This document shows, one piece after another, positions 18,582-27,057 of a stretch of 64,000 nt of DNA; position 1 is the stretch's first letter; every line of letters starts with the position of its first letter. This DNA is from an uncultured Dokdonia sp. (GTDB taxonomy: Bacteria > Bacteroidota > Bacteroidia > Flavobacteriales > Flavobacteriaceae). The notes under the pieces were generated by a model. That model was not told where the DNA came from and made no database searches. It worked only from the letters and a program-made list of their open reading frames with translations. Position numbers and translations under genes: made by a program. Location of the stretch: positions 482,818 through 546,817 of the forward strand of contig NZ_CANLOB010000001.1 of NCBI RefSeq assembly GCF_947492815.1, read 5' to 3'.

Positions 18582-18730
18582 AGATTTTTTATTTTGAAAT
18601 GAAGACCGCTTCGCTATAAGAAATAAGACGTAGGACTTATTTTAAATATTTAATTTTTGTAGAGAAAGATAAGGAAATCTTGATGTCTTTTTGAAACAGG
18701 AATCAGTATGATAGGTTATATAATTAATAC

Positions 18731-18744
18731 GCTTTCGCGAAAGC
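18731..18744. repeat. GCTTTCGCGAAAGC palindrome, perfect core
   Basis: Intergenic copy with the complete 20-nt form TACGCTTTCGCGAAAGCGTA at 18728-18747. Confidence 0.95.
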
Positions 18745-18803
18745 GTATAAGAGAGACTATATCTTCTTACCGTACCTAATATTTGTCTGAATCTTTTTTC
18801 TTT

Positions 18804-18838
18804 AAAACCCTCATTCCTGTTTCTCCCAGAGGGAGAAA
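18804..18838. repeat. AAAACCCTCAT dispersed element, copy 2
   Basis: It begins AAAACCCTCAT like 6366-6404 and ends with a perfect hairpin TTTCTCCC-AGA-GGGAGAAA. Confidence 0.65.
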
Positions 18839-18976
18839 TGATCTGGTTATTGGATAAAAGTAGCTTGTGTATTTTAAAAAACCTTACTCTATACATATTC
18901 TAACTAGTGAAAACCTGAACTATTGAAACAAATTCAGCACAGGCACGTTTAGGTTGACGTGGGTGAAATAGCGTAA

Positions 18977-19022
18977 GGTAGCTTCGATACAATTTCTCAT
19001 GCTTCGAAATCACTCAGCTACC
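18977..19022. repeat. two-tier hairpin element, copy 2
   Basis: The outer stem GGTAGCT/AGCTACC and inner stem ATTTC/GAAAT are separated by left loop TCGATACA and right loop CACTC. The stems differ from copy 1 but stay paired, while the loop bases are nearly the same. It is followed by a T-run. Confidence 0.8.
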
Positions 19023-19057
19023 GGTTTTTTAATTCTTTTTGGGATATACTTGGTATA

Positions 19058-19075
19058 TTTTCGCGAAAGCGTATA
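19058..19075. repeat. decayed palindrome copy
   Basis: TTTTCGCGAAAGCGTATA keeps the right half of the 20-mer intact while the left half has lost the GC bases. Confidence 0.8.
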
Positions 19076-19220
19076 TCAACTAGAAAGCTGTTTAAAATTC
19101 GAGTATTTATACGGGGGTATATTTACGTGTTTTCCTATAGTTTTGAAAGATAATCAACCTAACACCATTTCTTATCTGAAATTACTTTATTAAAATTGTT
19201 CTTTTTGCGCTATGCTTCCT

Positions 19221-19262
19221 TATAAAATAAAACCGTAGCTATGGCTATGCTTTGATTTTATA
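19221..19262. repeat. TAGCTATnGCTATG hairpin element, copy 2
   Basis: The outer arms TATAAAAT (19221-19228) and ATTTTATA (19255-19262) enclose an inner hairpin CGTAGC-TAT-GGCTATG, sharing its core with 14969-14992. Confidence 0.6.
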
Positions 19263-19335
19263 GTTCGCCTTTCACAAAAATATTCAATTTTCTTTACGGC
19301 AATTTCAAATAAGAAATGGTATAAATACTTATACT

Positions 19336-20190
19336 ATGGATTCAAACTCACTTTCAAGACTAGGTCTTTCTAATGAAGAAATGGCTATTAAATACGGTCC
19401 GCTTTCTGGACTTATAGGTACTTGGACAGGAAATAAAGGTGTTAATCTTATTGCTGTTCCAGACCAAAAAGGAGATTTTACGTTACTAGTTGCTCCTTAT
19501 TATGAAACTATTGAAGTGACTGCATTAAGTAGTACGACACCCAATAGAGGTTTAAAAACCATCGAAAATATACCTACTTTAATGTATAGTTTACGTATAC
19601 ATAATGCAAATGACAATAGCTTAATGCATGCCGAAAATGGTATTTGGGAACTTCTAGATGGCTCAAAAGATAATGATGGCTACAATCTTGCTCGTATCTC
19701 TACAGTGCCACATGGAGACGCTATTATGGCATTAGGAAAATCTTCTGTAACCAATGGAAGACCTAATATAGATAAAACAGCAAGTGCAATGCCTACAGGT
19801 GGTTTACCTCCTGTGTTAGGATATACAGATGTGTATCACCCAGAAGTAGTATCTGGATTTACCAATGCAACTCCTAATACATATCTTACAGATTATCTGG
19901 ATGCACAAGAGAAAGCAGGAAAAGTAATTACAAGTAGTACTAATCTAATAGTAAGTACCGCAAACAATGGAGGTATTAATAATATTCCTTCTATCAATAA
20001 AAATGCAGATGCAGCCGCTTTTGAAAGTGTTTTTTGGATAGAAACGGTTCAAGATAAAAACACAGGACAGTGTTTTCAACAATTACAATATTCTCAAAAC
20101 ACCACCATTAATTTTCCTGTAAAAGGAACTCCAAAAGGAGAAACGATACACTGGCCCCATTTTAATGTAAATACATTGGTAAAGCAATAA
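19336..20190 (+). CDS. heme-binding beta-barrel (nitrobindin/FABP-like) protein
   Basis: A 284-residue cytoplasmic protein without a signal peptide. The N-terminal GPLSGLIGTWTGNKGVNL and C-terminal FWIETVQ, QLQYSQNTTINF and HWPHFNVNTL match the calycin-like heme-binding barrel family related to nitrobindin/THAP4. It is longer than the classical about 160-residue domain because of loops such as residues 130-200. A role in heme or small-ligand binding is inferred only. It is followed by a palindrome copy and a terminator. Confidence 0.65.
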   Translation: MDSNSLSRLGLSNEEMAIKYGPLSGLIGTWTGNKGVNLIAVPDQKGDFTLLVAPYYETIEVTALSSTTPNRGLKTIENIPTLMYSLRIHNANDNSLMHAENGIWELLDGSKDNDGYNLARISTVPHGDAIMALGKSSVTNGRPNIDKTASAMPTGGLPPVLGYTDVYHPEVVSGFTNATPNTYLTDYLDAQEKAGKVITSSTNLIVSTANNGGINNIPSINKNADAAAFESVFWIETVQDKNTGQCFQQLQYSQNTTINFPVKGTPKGETIHWPHFNVNTLVKQ

Positions 20191-20205
20191 ATTTAAAATG
20201 TATAC

Positions 20206-20219
20206 GCTTTCGCGAAAGC
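20206..20219. repeat. GCTTTCGCGAAAGC palindrome, perfect core
   Basis: Intergenic copy with the full 20-mer at 20203-20222, just downstream of a stop codon and before a terminator. Confidence 0.95.
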
Positions 20220-20235
20220 GTAAGACTATAAAATA

Positions 20236-20268
20236 AAAGCCTCTGAAGTAATATATCAGAGGCTTTAT
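20236..20268. terminator. bidirectional terminator
   Basis: AAAAGCCTCTGA pairs with TCAGAGGCTTT, with A and T flanks, between convergent genes ending at 20190 and 20290. Confidence 0.85.
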
Positions 20269-20289
20269 AAATTGATATCGATTTATATC

Positions 20290-20610
20290 TTAAAAGAAAT
20301 TATCTATAAATCGTATTTGTTCTTCAAATATGATTCCTTGAGAATTATGTTTTTTTAAAATATCACCTATATGTTGTTTAAGTCCTTCTGGTAATATGGT
20401 ATCTGTAGTGATTTGATACAATTCGTCACCCGTTAGATATTTAATTTCTATAGCACCATCTGAATGAAATATAATTCTTTCTACTTTTTCAGTACTGATA
20501 TCTTTTTCAAATTGATGTATAGAAATAGGGGTACTATTTCTAGAATTTGAACAGGATACACTTATCAGGAATACTATTAAAATTAAGGACAATCTTCTCC
20601 AGCTATACAT
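20290..20610 (-). CDS. small lipoprotein, unknown function
   Basis: A 106-residue protein with signal peptide and lipobox ISVSC (Cys about 20). The mature part, FEKDISTEKVERIIFHSDGAIEIKYL, faintly resembles the periplasmic FtsH extracellular domain pattern; this is speculative. Its ATG overlaps in another frame the end of the double-glycine peptide remnant at 20583-20705. Confidence 0.6.
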   Translation of the reverse strand: MYSWRRLSLILIVFLISVSCSNSRNSTPISIHQFEKDISTEKVERIIFHSDGAIEIKYLTGDELYQITTDTILPEGLKQHIGDILKKHNSQGIIFEEQIRFIDNFF

Positions 20611-20705
20611 ATAATTATATCTATTTTATCAAGTGGTTCACAATCAGGAGCTACTCCTCCTGTTATTTCTAATTGTTGTTCTCTACTTAAAGCAGTATTA
20701 ATAAC
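20583..20705 (-). pseudogene. double-glycine leader (bacteriocin-like) peptide, start lost
   Basis: The 40-codon frame ends ...ALSREQQLEITGG, then VAPDCEPLDKIDIIICIAG and EDCP before TAA. The LSxxEQxxIxGG segment is the classic GG-type leader cleaved by C39 peptidase/ABC exporters, followed by a 23-residue core with three Cys. The frame has no ATG: an in-frame TAA precedes codon 1, and the upstream ATG at 20739 is one frame off. The palindrome at 20714-20731 occupies the place where the leader's first residues should be. No exporter is nearby. It is most likely a disrupted gene; ATT initiation cannot be excluded. Confidence 0.55.
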
Positions 20706-20715
20706 TTAAAGAATT

Positions 20716-20729
20716 GCTTTCGCGAAAGC
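20716..20729. repeat. GCTTTCGCGAAAGC palindrome, perfect core
   Basis: Copy with alternative flanks: TTGCTTTCGCGAAAGCAA is perfect over 18 nt (20714-20731). It lies immediately upstream of the broken GG-leader peptide. Confidence 0.95.
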
Positions 20730-20740
20730 AAAATAACATA

Positions 20741-22192
20741 TTACTCTATAATTAATTTTTGAGAAGATCTTCCTTTATCAGTCATTACATCCATAATATA
20801 AACTCCTTGTGATAGGTCTGATACATCAATAGTTTCTTGTATACTTGTTTTTACTGCCTGACCTATACTATTATATATAGTTATTTTTTGTAATGAGCTT
20901 TCTTGTTTTAATCCAATAGTAACACTAGTAGAAGCTGGATTTGGATAGATAGAAAATTGAGATTGTGATACTTCTTCTATTGAGAGTACACTACTTAAAT
21001 CAAATACACGTACATGACCTGAATCGTTTCCATTACCATCATTATTTAAAGCTCCTATAGCCACAATACTGCCATCTGAAGATAAGCTTACAGATATTCC
21101 TGAAAAATCATTTGATCCTTCGCCATCTATATCATCTCCTATTTGAGTCCAAACACCGGATTGATTCCTATAAATGCGCACGTGACCTGCGTCATTTCCA
21201 TTATCATCATTAAAATCTGCTCCTATAGCCACAATACTGCCATCTGAAGATAAACTTATAGATCTTCCTGATCCATCATTTGATGTTTCGCCATCTATAT
21301 CATCTCCTATCTGGATCCAAACACCGGATTGATTCTCATACACACGTACATGACCTGAGTCGTTTCCGTTATCATCATTTCCCTCAGCACCAATAGCGAC
21401 AATAGTACCATCTGAAGATAAACTTACAATTCCTGAAAAATCATTTGATCCTTCACCATCTATATCATCACCTATTTGAGTCCAACTACCCGATTGATTC
21501 TCATAAATACGTACATGACCTGAGTCGTTTCCGTTATCATCATTTCCCTCAGCACCAATAGCGACAATAGTACCGTCTGAAGATAAACTTATAGACCTTC
21601 CAGAAAAATCATTTGATCCTTCACCATCTATATCATCTCCTATCTGAGTCCAAACATCCGATTGATTTTCATACACACGTACATGACCTGAGAAAGTACC
21701 ATTACCGTTATTAAGATTTGCGCCAATAGCTACTACAGTACCGTCTGAAGATAGACCTACAGATCTTCCTGATTGATCATTTGATGCTTCTCCGTCTATA
21801 TTTTCTCCTATTTGGGTCCACGTTCCATTTATATTTTCAAATACACGTACGTGACCTGAAAAATTTGATCCATTAGAAGAACCTATAGCTACTATACTAC
21901 CATCTGAAGATAAACTTACAATTCCTGATCCATCATTTGATCCTTCGCCATCTATATCATCTCCTATTTGAGTCCAAACACCCGATTGATTCTCATACAC
22001 ACGTACATGGCCAGAACTAGTTCCATTCCCATTATTACTAGGAGCACCTATGGCTATAATAGTACCATCTGAAGATAAACTTACAGAAAATCCTGATTGA
22101 TCTCCTGATGTTTCTCCATCTATATCGTTCCCTATTTGGATTTGTCCATAAGATATTATAGGAAATAAAATAAAAAGTAGTAATTTTTTCAA
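20741..22192 (-). CDS. T9SS-secreted repeat protein with seven FG-GAP-like units
   Basis: A 483-residue protein. A signal peptide ends around SYGQ and is followed by seven repeats of about 54-57 residues, each reading roughly DIDGEGSNDxSGxSVSLSSDG then xIVAIGA, SGHVRVYENQSG and WTQIG. A C-terminal T9SS type A sorting domain starts at FSIYPNPASTSV and ends KLIIE. Repeats 4 and 5 are nearly identical at DNA level, implying recent duplication. Two repeats lack one residue (SGIVSLSS). It is probably surface-attached or secreted; the ligand is unknown. Two paralogues lie at 24854-25315 and 25407-26873. Confidence 0.85.
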   Translation of the reverse strand: MKKLLLFILFPIISYGQIQIGNDIDGETSGDQSGFSVSLSSDGTIIAIGAPSNNGNGTSSGHVRVYENQSGVWTQIGDDIDGEGSNDGSGIVSLSSDGSIVAIGSSNGSNFSGHVRVFENINGTWTQIGENIDGEASNDQSGRSVGLSSDGTVVAIGANLNNGNGTFSGHVRVYENQSDVWTQIGDDIDGEGSNDFSGRSISLSSDGTIVAIGAEGNDDNGNDSGHVRIYENQSGSWTQIGDDIDGEGSNDFSGIVSLSSDGTIVAIGAEGNDDNGNDSGHVRVYENQSGVWIQIGDDIDGETSNDGSGRSISLSSDGSIVAIGADFNDDNGNDAGHVRIYRNQSGVWTQIGDDIDGEGSNDFSGISVSLSSDGSIVAIGALNNDGNGNDSGHVRVFDLSSVLSIEEVSQSQFSIYPNPASTSVTIGLKQESSLQKITIYNSIGQAVKTSIQETIDVSDLSQGVYIMDVMTDKGRSSQKLIIE

Positions 22193-22310
22193 AATAAAAT
22201 AGTTTAAGGTTGATCTATAAAATTAAATGTATTTATAAGTACAGTATTGGAAAGTAATTACCGATAACAATTTACTTAATACACATTATATAAAAAGAAC
22301 CTAAAATATT

Positions 22311-24503
22311 TTATTCCTTCACGCCTATCAAATGGAAATCAAGATGCTTCTTGACAAGATCTGCTTCTTTTACTTTGACAATCACCTCATCACCAAGAGT
22401 GATTTGATTTTTGGTACGTTGCCCAATAATAGAATAGGTGTCTTGATCAAACTCATAATGATCGTCTTTAATATCTCGTAAACGAACCATTCCTTCACAT
22501 TTATTAGAAATTATTTCTACATAAATTCCCCACTCAGTTACACCCGAAATCACCCCTAAGAATTCTTCGTCTTTATGATCTTGCATAAACTTGACTTGCA
22601 TGTATTTTATGCTATCACGTTCTGAGTTGGTTGCCAGCTGTTCCATGGCACTAGAATGTTTACATTTTTCTTCGTAGGCTTCTTCACTCGCTGATTTACC
22701 ACCATCTAAATAGTGTTGTAGTAAACGATGTACCATTACATCTGGATAACGACGTATAGGGGATGTAAAATGTGAGTAATAATCAAATGCGAGTCCGTAG
22801 TGACCTATATTTTCTGTTGAGTATACTGCTTTAGACATGGTACGTATGGCAAGGGTATCTACCATATTTTGTTCTTTCTTTCCTTGTACATCAACGAGTA
22901 GGTTATTTAAAGAGCTTGTAATGCTCTTACGGTCTTTAAGGTTAAGCTTGTATCCAAAATTACCTACTACCTTCTCTAAGGCTGCTAATTTCTCGTCATC
23001 TGGTTCGTCATGAATACGATATACAAAAGTATGCTTTGGTGTTTTCTTTCCTATAAACTCAGATACTTTACGATTGGCTAACAACATAAACTCTTCAATA
23101 AGTTTATTAGCATCTTTTGACGTTTTAAAGAAAACCCCCGTTGGATTGGCATCTTCATCTAAGTTGAATTTTACTTCTACTTTATCAAAAGAAATGGCAC
23201 CATCTTTCATACGTTGTCTTCGCATTAGTTTGGCAAGTCTATCTAGTTCTAAGGTTGCTTCCACCAATGTATCATCTACCTTGTATGTTTTTCCAGTTAA
23301 GGATACTTCGGCTGGAATTTCATTTGTTCTTGATTCAATAATGGCTTGTGCTTCTTCATAGGCAAAACGTGCATCACTATAGGTTACAGTACGTCCAAAC
23401 CATTGGTTATGTATTTTCGCGGAAGCGGGATCCATTTCAAACACTGCAGAAAACGTATATTTCTCTTCATGTGGTCGTAAGGAACAAGCGCCATTACTTA
23501 AGATTTCAGGAAGCATCGGAACTACTCTATCTACTAGATATACAGAAGTAGCACGCTCATAAGCTTCATCATCTAAAATGGTTCCAGGTACTAAATAGTG
23601 ACTTACATCGGCTATATGGATACCTATTTCATAGTTTCCATTTTCTAGTTTTTGAAAACTTAAGGCATCATCAAAATCTTTGGCATCTTTTGGATCTATC
23701 GTAAATGTGAGGATATCTCGCATATCACGACGTTTTGCTATTTCTTCTTTTTTGATAGAGGTATCTATCTTATTAGCATAATCTTCTACCTCTTTAGGAA
23801 ATTCATATGGAAGACCATATTGTGCTAAAATAGAATGAATTTCTGTATTGTGTTCTCCTGGTTTTCCTAATACATTAGTTACTTTTCCAAAAGGAGAATC
23901 TGCTTTGTCTGGCCAATCTTCTAGCTTGACAACTACTTTATCACCATGCTCAGCTTTTCCTATTTTTTTAAGAGGTACAAATACATCTGTATACATCTTA
24001 TTACTTTCTGATGTGTGGACAAATGCAAATTTTTTCTGTATTTCTATAACACCAACAAATTCTTCAGTTTTACGTTGTATAATCTTAACAATTTCACCTT
24101 CATGTTTTTTACTACGGCGTTGTTTATATACATATACTTCTACTTCATCACCATGCAATGCTTTGTTTAAGTGATGTGGGGGAACATAAATATCTTGTTC
24201 CATATCTTCTACCATCACATAACCACCTCCTTTACCAGAAACATCTAAGATTCCAGTATGGTAATTACGGTTAGGTGTGAGTTGGTATTTACCTCTTTCA
24301 GGTTCTATAATTTGACCTTTAGCTCTTAGTTGTCCTAATCTTTTAATCACCATATTGCGACTACTCGTATCATTTACATCGAGTTTTGCACATATTTGTT
24401 TGTAATTAAACGTTTGGTGGTGATCTTCTTTAAGGATACGCATGATCCTTTCTGTGAGGTTATTTATCTTGGCAGAACTGCGTCTGCGTTTCTTTCTAGT
24501 CAT
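22311..24503 (-). CDS. rnr: ribonuclease R
   Basis: A 730-residue 3'-5' exoribonuclease of the RNB family that degrades structured RNA. The order is an N-terminal helix-turn-helix-like region (about 14-75), cold-shock-like OB domains, the RNB catalytic core with DAKDFDDALSF (about 273-283) and RRYPDVMVHRLL (about 588), and a C-terminal S1 domain (about 640-725). The basic N-terminus KKRRRSSAK is usual. A TAnnTTTG box is about 160 nt upstream. It separates two of the T9SS repeat paralogues. A decayed palindrome, TTTTCGCGGAAGCG, lies at 23414-23427. Confidence 0.96.
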   Translation of the reverse strand: MTRKKRRRSSAKINNLTERIMRILKEDHHQTFNYKQICAKLDVNDTSSRNMVIKRLGQLRAKGQIIEPERGKYQLTPNRNYHTGILDVSGKGGGYVMVEDMEQDIYVPPHHLNKALHGDEVEVYVYKQRRSKKHEGEIVKIIQRKTEEFVGVIEIQKKFAFVHTSESNKMYTDVFVPLKKIGKAEHGDKVVVKLEDWPDKADSPFGKVTNVLGKPGEHNTEIHSILAQYGLPYEFPKEVEDYANKIDTSIKKEEIAKRRDMRDILTFTIDPKDAKDFDDALSFQKLENGNYEIGIHIADVSHYLVPGTILDDEAYERATSVYLVDRVVPMLPEILSNGACSLRPHEEKYTFSAVFEMDPASAKIHNQWFGRTVTYSDARFAYEEAQAIIESRTNEIPAEVSLTGKTYKVDDTLVEATLELDRLAKLMRRQRMKDGAISFDKVEVKFNLDEDANPTGVFFKTSKDANKLIEEFMLLANRKVSEFIGKKTPKHTFVYRIHDEPDDEKLAALEKVVGNFGYKLNLKDRKSITSSLNNLLVDVQGKKEQNMVDTLAIRTMSKAVYSTENIGHYGLAFDYYSHFTSPIRRYPDVMVHRLLQHYLDGGKSASEEAYEEKCKHSSAMEQLATNSERDSIKYMQVKFMQDHKDEEFLGVISGVTEWGIYVEIISNKCEGMVRLRDIKDDHYEFDQDTYSIIGQRTKNQITLGDEVIVKVKEADLVKKHLDFHLIGVKE

Positions 24504-24664
24504 TTAAAATTGTGTAATCATATTGTATTTCTATTATTATAGAAATGTATTTATTTTTTGCTTAATGAATGTATTGTGATGCATTTTGAAGGATAAATGC
24601 GTGTGTACCGTGAAGTCTATAAAAATAGAATGAATTCTTTAAAATAAATTCATTAAGATTACCG

Positions 24665-24672
24665 CAAAGCTA
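24665..24672 (-). promoter_or_regulatory. possible -7 box for rnr
   Basis: TAGCTTTG followed by C on the minus strand, giving a leader of about 160 nt. The gene-free stretch 24504-24853 otherwise holds the terminator and split palindrome listed next. Confidence 0.45.
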
Positions 24673-24742
24673 CGGTTTAAATATTAAATGGAATGTTTAT
24701 AGTATTATTTTAAGATTAAATCAATGTTTTATAAAGGTTTAT

Positions 24743-24779
24743 AAAAAAAATAGAGACTTGAATAAGTCTCTATTTTTTT
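24743..24779 (-). terminator. terminator of the short T9SS gene
   Basis: AAAAAAATAGAGACTT pairs with AAGTCTCTATTTTTTT around GAAT, downstream of the minus-strand gene 24854-25315. Confidence 0.9.
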
Positions 24780-24793
24780 GTGTTTTATGTTTT

Positions 24794-24834
24794 ATATGCT
24801 TTCTTATTTCGTCATAAATTCCTTGAAAGCGTAT
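24794..24834. repeat. palindrome split by 21 nt
   Basis: ATATGCTTTC and GAAAGCGTAT, the two halves of the common palindrome, flank the 21-nt spacer 24804-24824. The central CG that normally joins the halves is missing. Confidence 0.6.
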
Positions 24835-24853
24835 TTAAAATATATATTATAGA

Positions 24854-25315
24854 TTATTCTATAATCAATTTTTTAGAAGCTTTTCCTTGATTTGTAGTCA
24901 ATTCAAGAATATACATTCCTTTTGATAAGTTTGATGTATCAATCGTAGTTTCTATACTTGTTTTTATGAGTTGTCCTAAATTGTTATAAATAGTGACTTT
25001 TTCTAAGATATTATTTTGATCTATTTGTATAGTAACAGAAGTACTTGTTGGATTTGGATAAATAGAAAATTGAGATTGTAAAACTTCTTCTGTAGAAAGT
25101 ACATCACTTAAATTAAATACACGTACATGACCAGCATTAACACCATTTCCATCATTAGAAGGAGCACCAATAGCAACTGTAGTACCGTCTGAGGATAAAC
25201 TTACACTATCTCCTGAAGTATCTTGAAGTGCTTCTCCATCTATATCTTGTCCTATTTGAACTTGTCCAAAACTTACTAATGGAAATATTAAAAAAATAAG
25301 TAGTAGTCTTTTCAT
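24854..25315 (-). CDS. short T9SS protein with one repeat unit
   Basis: A 153-residue paralogue of its neighbours: a signal peptide ending SFGQ, one repeat (DIDGEALQDTSGDSVSLSSDG, then GHVRVFNLSDVLS), and a full T9SS type A sorting domain from FSIYPNPTSTSV to KLIIE. The first and last parts align with the seven-repeat proteins, so it looks like an ancestor or a product of deletion between repeats. The reading frame is intact. Function is unknown; it should still be exported if expressed. Confidence 0.8.
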   Translation of the reverse strand: MKRLLLIFLIFPLVSFGQVQIGQDIDGEALQDTSGDSVSLSSDGTTVAIGAPSNDGNGVNAGHVRVFNLSDVLSTEEVLQSQFSIYPNPTSTSVTIQIDQNNILEKVTIYNNLGQLIKTSIETTIDTSNLSKGMYILELTTNQGKASKKLIIE

Positions 25316-25406
25316 AATTATATTTTGAAAAAAATAGTATATATTATTTAAGTTGAAATAATATAAAATTTAATAAAAATATACTTAATCATCGAAAAAT
25401 AAATTA

Positions 25407-26873
25407 TTAATCGACAATCAGTCTTTTAGAAGCAATTCCCTCAGTAGTTCGAATTTCAATAAAGTAAATTCCTTTTGGAAATTGTGTTGTATCGATGTTA
25501 GTTTCTTGTGTAGAGAATACACGTTGTCCTAAACTATTATACATTGTGATATTTTGAATAACTACAGCTTGTTCTTCTGGTAATTCTATTGTAACATTAG
25601 AAGGAGCAGGGTTTGGAAATAACTTAACTCGAGTAGTAATAGATTGTTCTTCTTTTACAGATAATAGTGTATCACTAAGATCAAACATACGTACTTCTCC
25701 TTTGCCTCCATTACTTAAATTTGATCCAATAGCTACAATCAAACCATTTGCAGAAAGACTCACACTAATACCAGATTGATCACCTGGCATTTCGCCATCT
25801 ATATCATCTCCTATTTGTCTCCAAAGGTTACTTTCATTTTGAAATACTCTAACATGACCTGAAGAAAATCCATTTCCGTTATTAAGTCTAGCTCCAATCG
25901 CTACAATAGATCCATCATCAGATAAACTTAATCCTCTACCAAATTTATCTCCAGCCATTTCACCTATGATATCACTACCTATTTGTTCCCATTGACCACC
26001 TTCATCTTTATAAATACTTACATGACCTGTTTGATTATTTCCTACGGTATTATTTACCATAGAAGATACTGCTAACACTGTACCATCACCAGAAAGACTT
26101 AAACCTCTACCAAATTGATCTCCGGTCATATTACTAATAATCTCTTCTCCTATTTGAGTCCAAGCATCTCCTTGATTTTTAAATACTCTAACATTACCAG
26201 ATAAAACACCATCACCAGTATCAAAAGGAGTTCCTATAGCTACAATATTACCGTTATTAGAGAGACTTACGGTTGTTCCTAAAACATTAGTTGCTACAGT
26301 ATCATTAATATTATTACCTATTCTAACCCAATTGTTACCTTGATTTCTATAAATACCAACTTGACCAGAAACAGCACTATTAGCACTATTAAGATTTGAG
26401 CCTATAGCTACTATTCTTCCATCACATGAGAGACTTACACTTCTTCCAAAAAATCGTTGAGATGAATTTCCATCAATGTCTTGACCTATTTGTGACCAAG
26501 TACCATTATTCAATGCGTATACACGCACGTGACCTGTATTATTATTATTATTACTTGCCCCAATAGCTACAATACTACCATCACAAGAAAGGCTTACACT
26601 AGTTCCTGAAAGATCTCCAATCGCTTCTCCATCTATATCCTGACCTATTTGGTTCCAAATTCCTCCTTGGTTTTCATACACACGTACATGACCAGAATTG
26701 GTTCCATTGCCATCATTATCAAAAGCACCTATAGCTACAATATTACCATCTGAAGATATACTAACATTTGTCCCAGACAGATCACCTATTGATTCTCCAT
26801 CAATAGATTGACCTATTTGGACTTGTCCAAAGGCTACAAAAGGAATTAGAATAAAAAGTAATGGAAATTTCAT
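25407..26873 (-). CDS. T9SS-secreted repeat protein with seven diverged units
   Basis: A 488-residue protein from MKFPLLFILIPFVAFGQ, a clear signal peptide; the longer frame to 26951 adds 26 unlikely residues. Seven repeats follow with the SGxxVSLSxDGxIVAIG and GHVRVY pattern, more diverged than in the 20741-22192 paralogue (for example NNINDTVATNVLG). The C-terminus is a T9SS type A sorting domain (VKLFPNPAPSNVTI...KRLIVD). It lies 91 nt upstream of the short paralogue on the same strand. The role is probably surface adhesion or binding, by inference. Confidence 0.82.
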   Translation of the reverse strand: MKFPLLFILIPFVAFGQVQIGQSIDGESIGDLSGTNVSISSDGNIVAIGAFDNDGNGTNSGHVRVYENQGGIWNQIGQDIDGEAIGDLSGTSVSLSCDGSIVAIGASNNNNNTGHVRVYALNNGTWSQIGQDIDGNSSQRFFGRSVSLSCDGRIVAIGSNLNSANSAVSGQVGIYRNQGNNWVRIGNNINDTVATNVLGTTVSLSNNGNIVAIGTPFDTGDGVLSGNVRVFKNQGDAWTQIGEEIISNMTGDQFGRGLSLSGDGTVLAVSSMVNNTVGNNQTGHVSIYKDEGGQWEQIGSDIIGEMAGDKFGRGLSLSDDGSIVAIGARLNNGNGFSSGHVRVFQNESNLWRQIGDDIDGEMPGDQSGISVSLSANGLIVAIGSNLSNGGKGEVRMFDLSDTLLSVKEEQSITTRVKLFPNPAPSNVTIELPEEQAVVIQNITMYNSLGQRVFSTQETNIDTTQFPKGIYFIEIRTTEGIASKRLIVD

Positions 26874-27057
26874 TTTACCATTATGTTTTTGTAAAGAACG
26901 GAAATATTTACTATTAATAAAAAAATGTTTAAGTAAATATCTATTTAACAATAAAATAATATAAGCTAATTAAACAAAAATGGGATAATTCTTAAAAAAA
27001 ACTTAAATTTATTGTAACAATAAGTAAAAAGTTGCGTCTTTAATTCAGACACTACGT

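Larger units (their letters stand above)
18582..19335. other. gene-free repeat island
   Basis: These 754 nt carry no credible gene. In order they contain a full 20-nt palindrome (18728-18747), an AAAACCCTCAT element (18804-18838), a CTGAAC...TTCAG inverted repeat (about 18914-18936), the two-tier hairpin (18977-19022), a half-decayed palindrome (19058-19075) and a TAGCTAT hairpin (19221-19262). A weak ORF at 18642-18896 is built from these repeats and is not called. Confidence 0.75.

Noticed and set aside
18642..18896. 84-codon ORF between the M1 peptidase and heme-barrel genes
   Set aside because: Its sequence is built from the palindrome (YTLSRKRI) and the CCCTCAT element, has no domain and no promoter; treated as repeat-derived chance frame.
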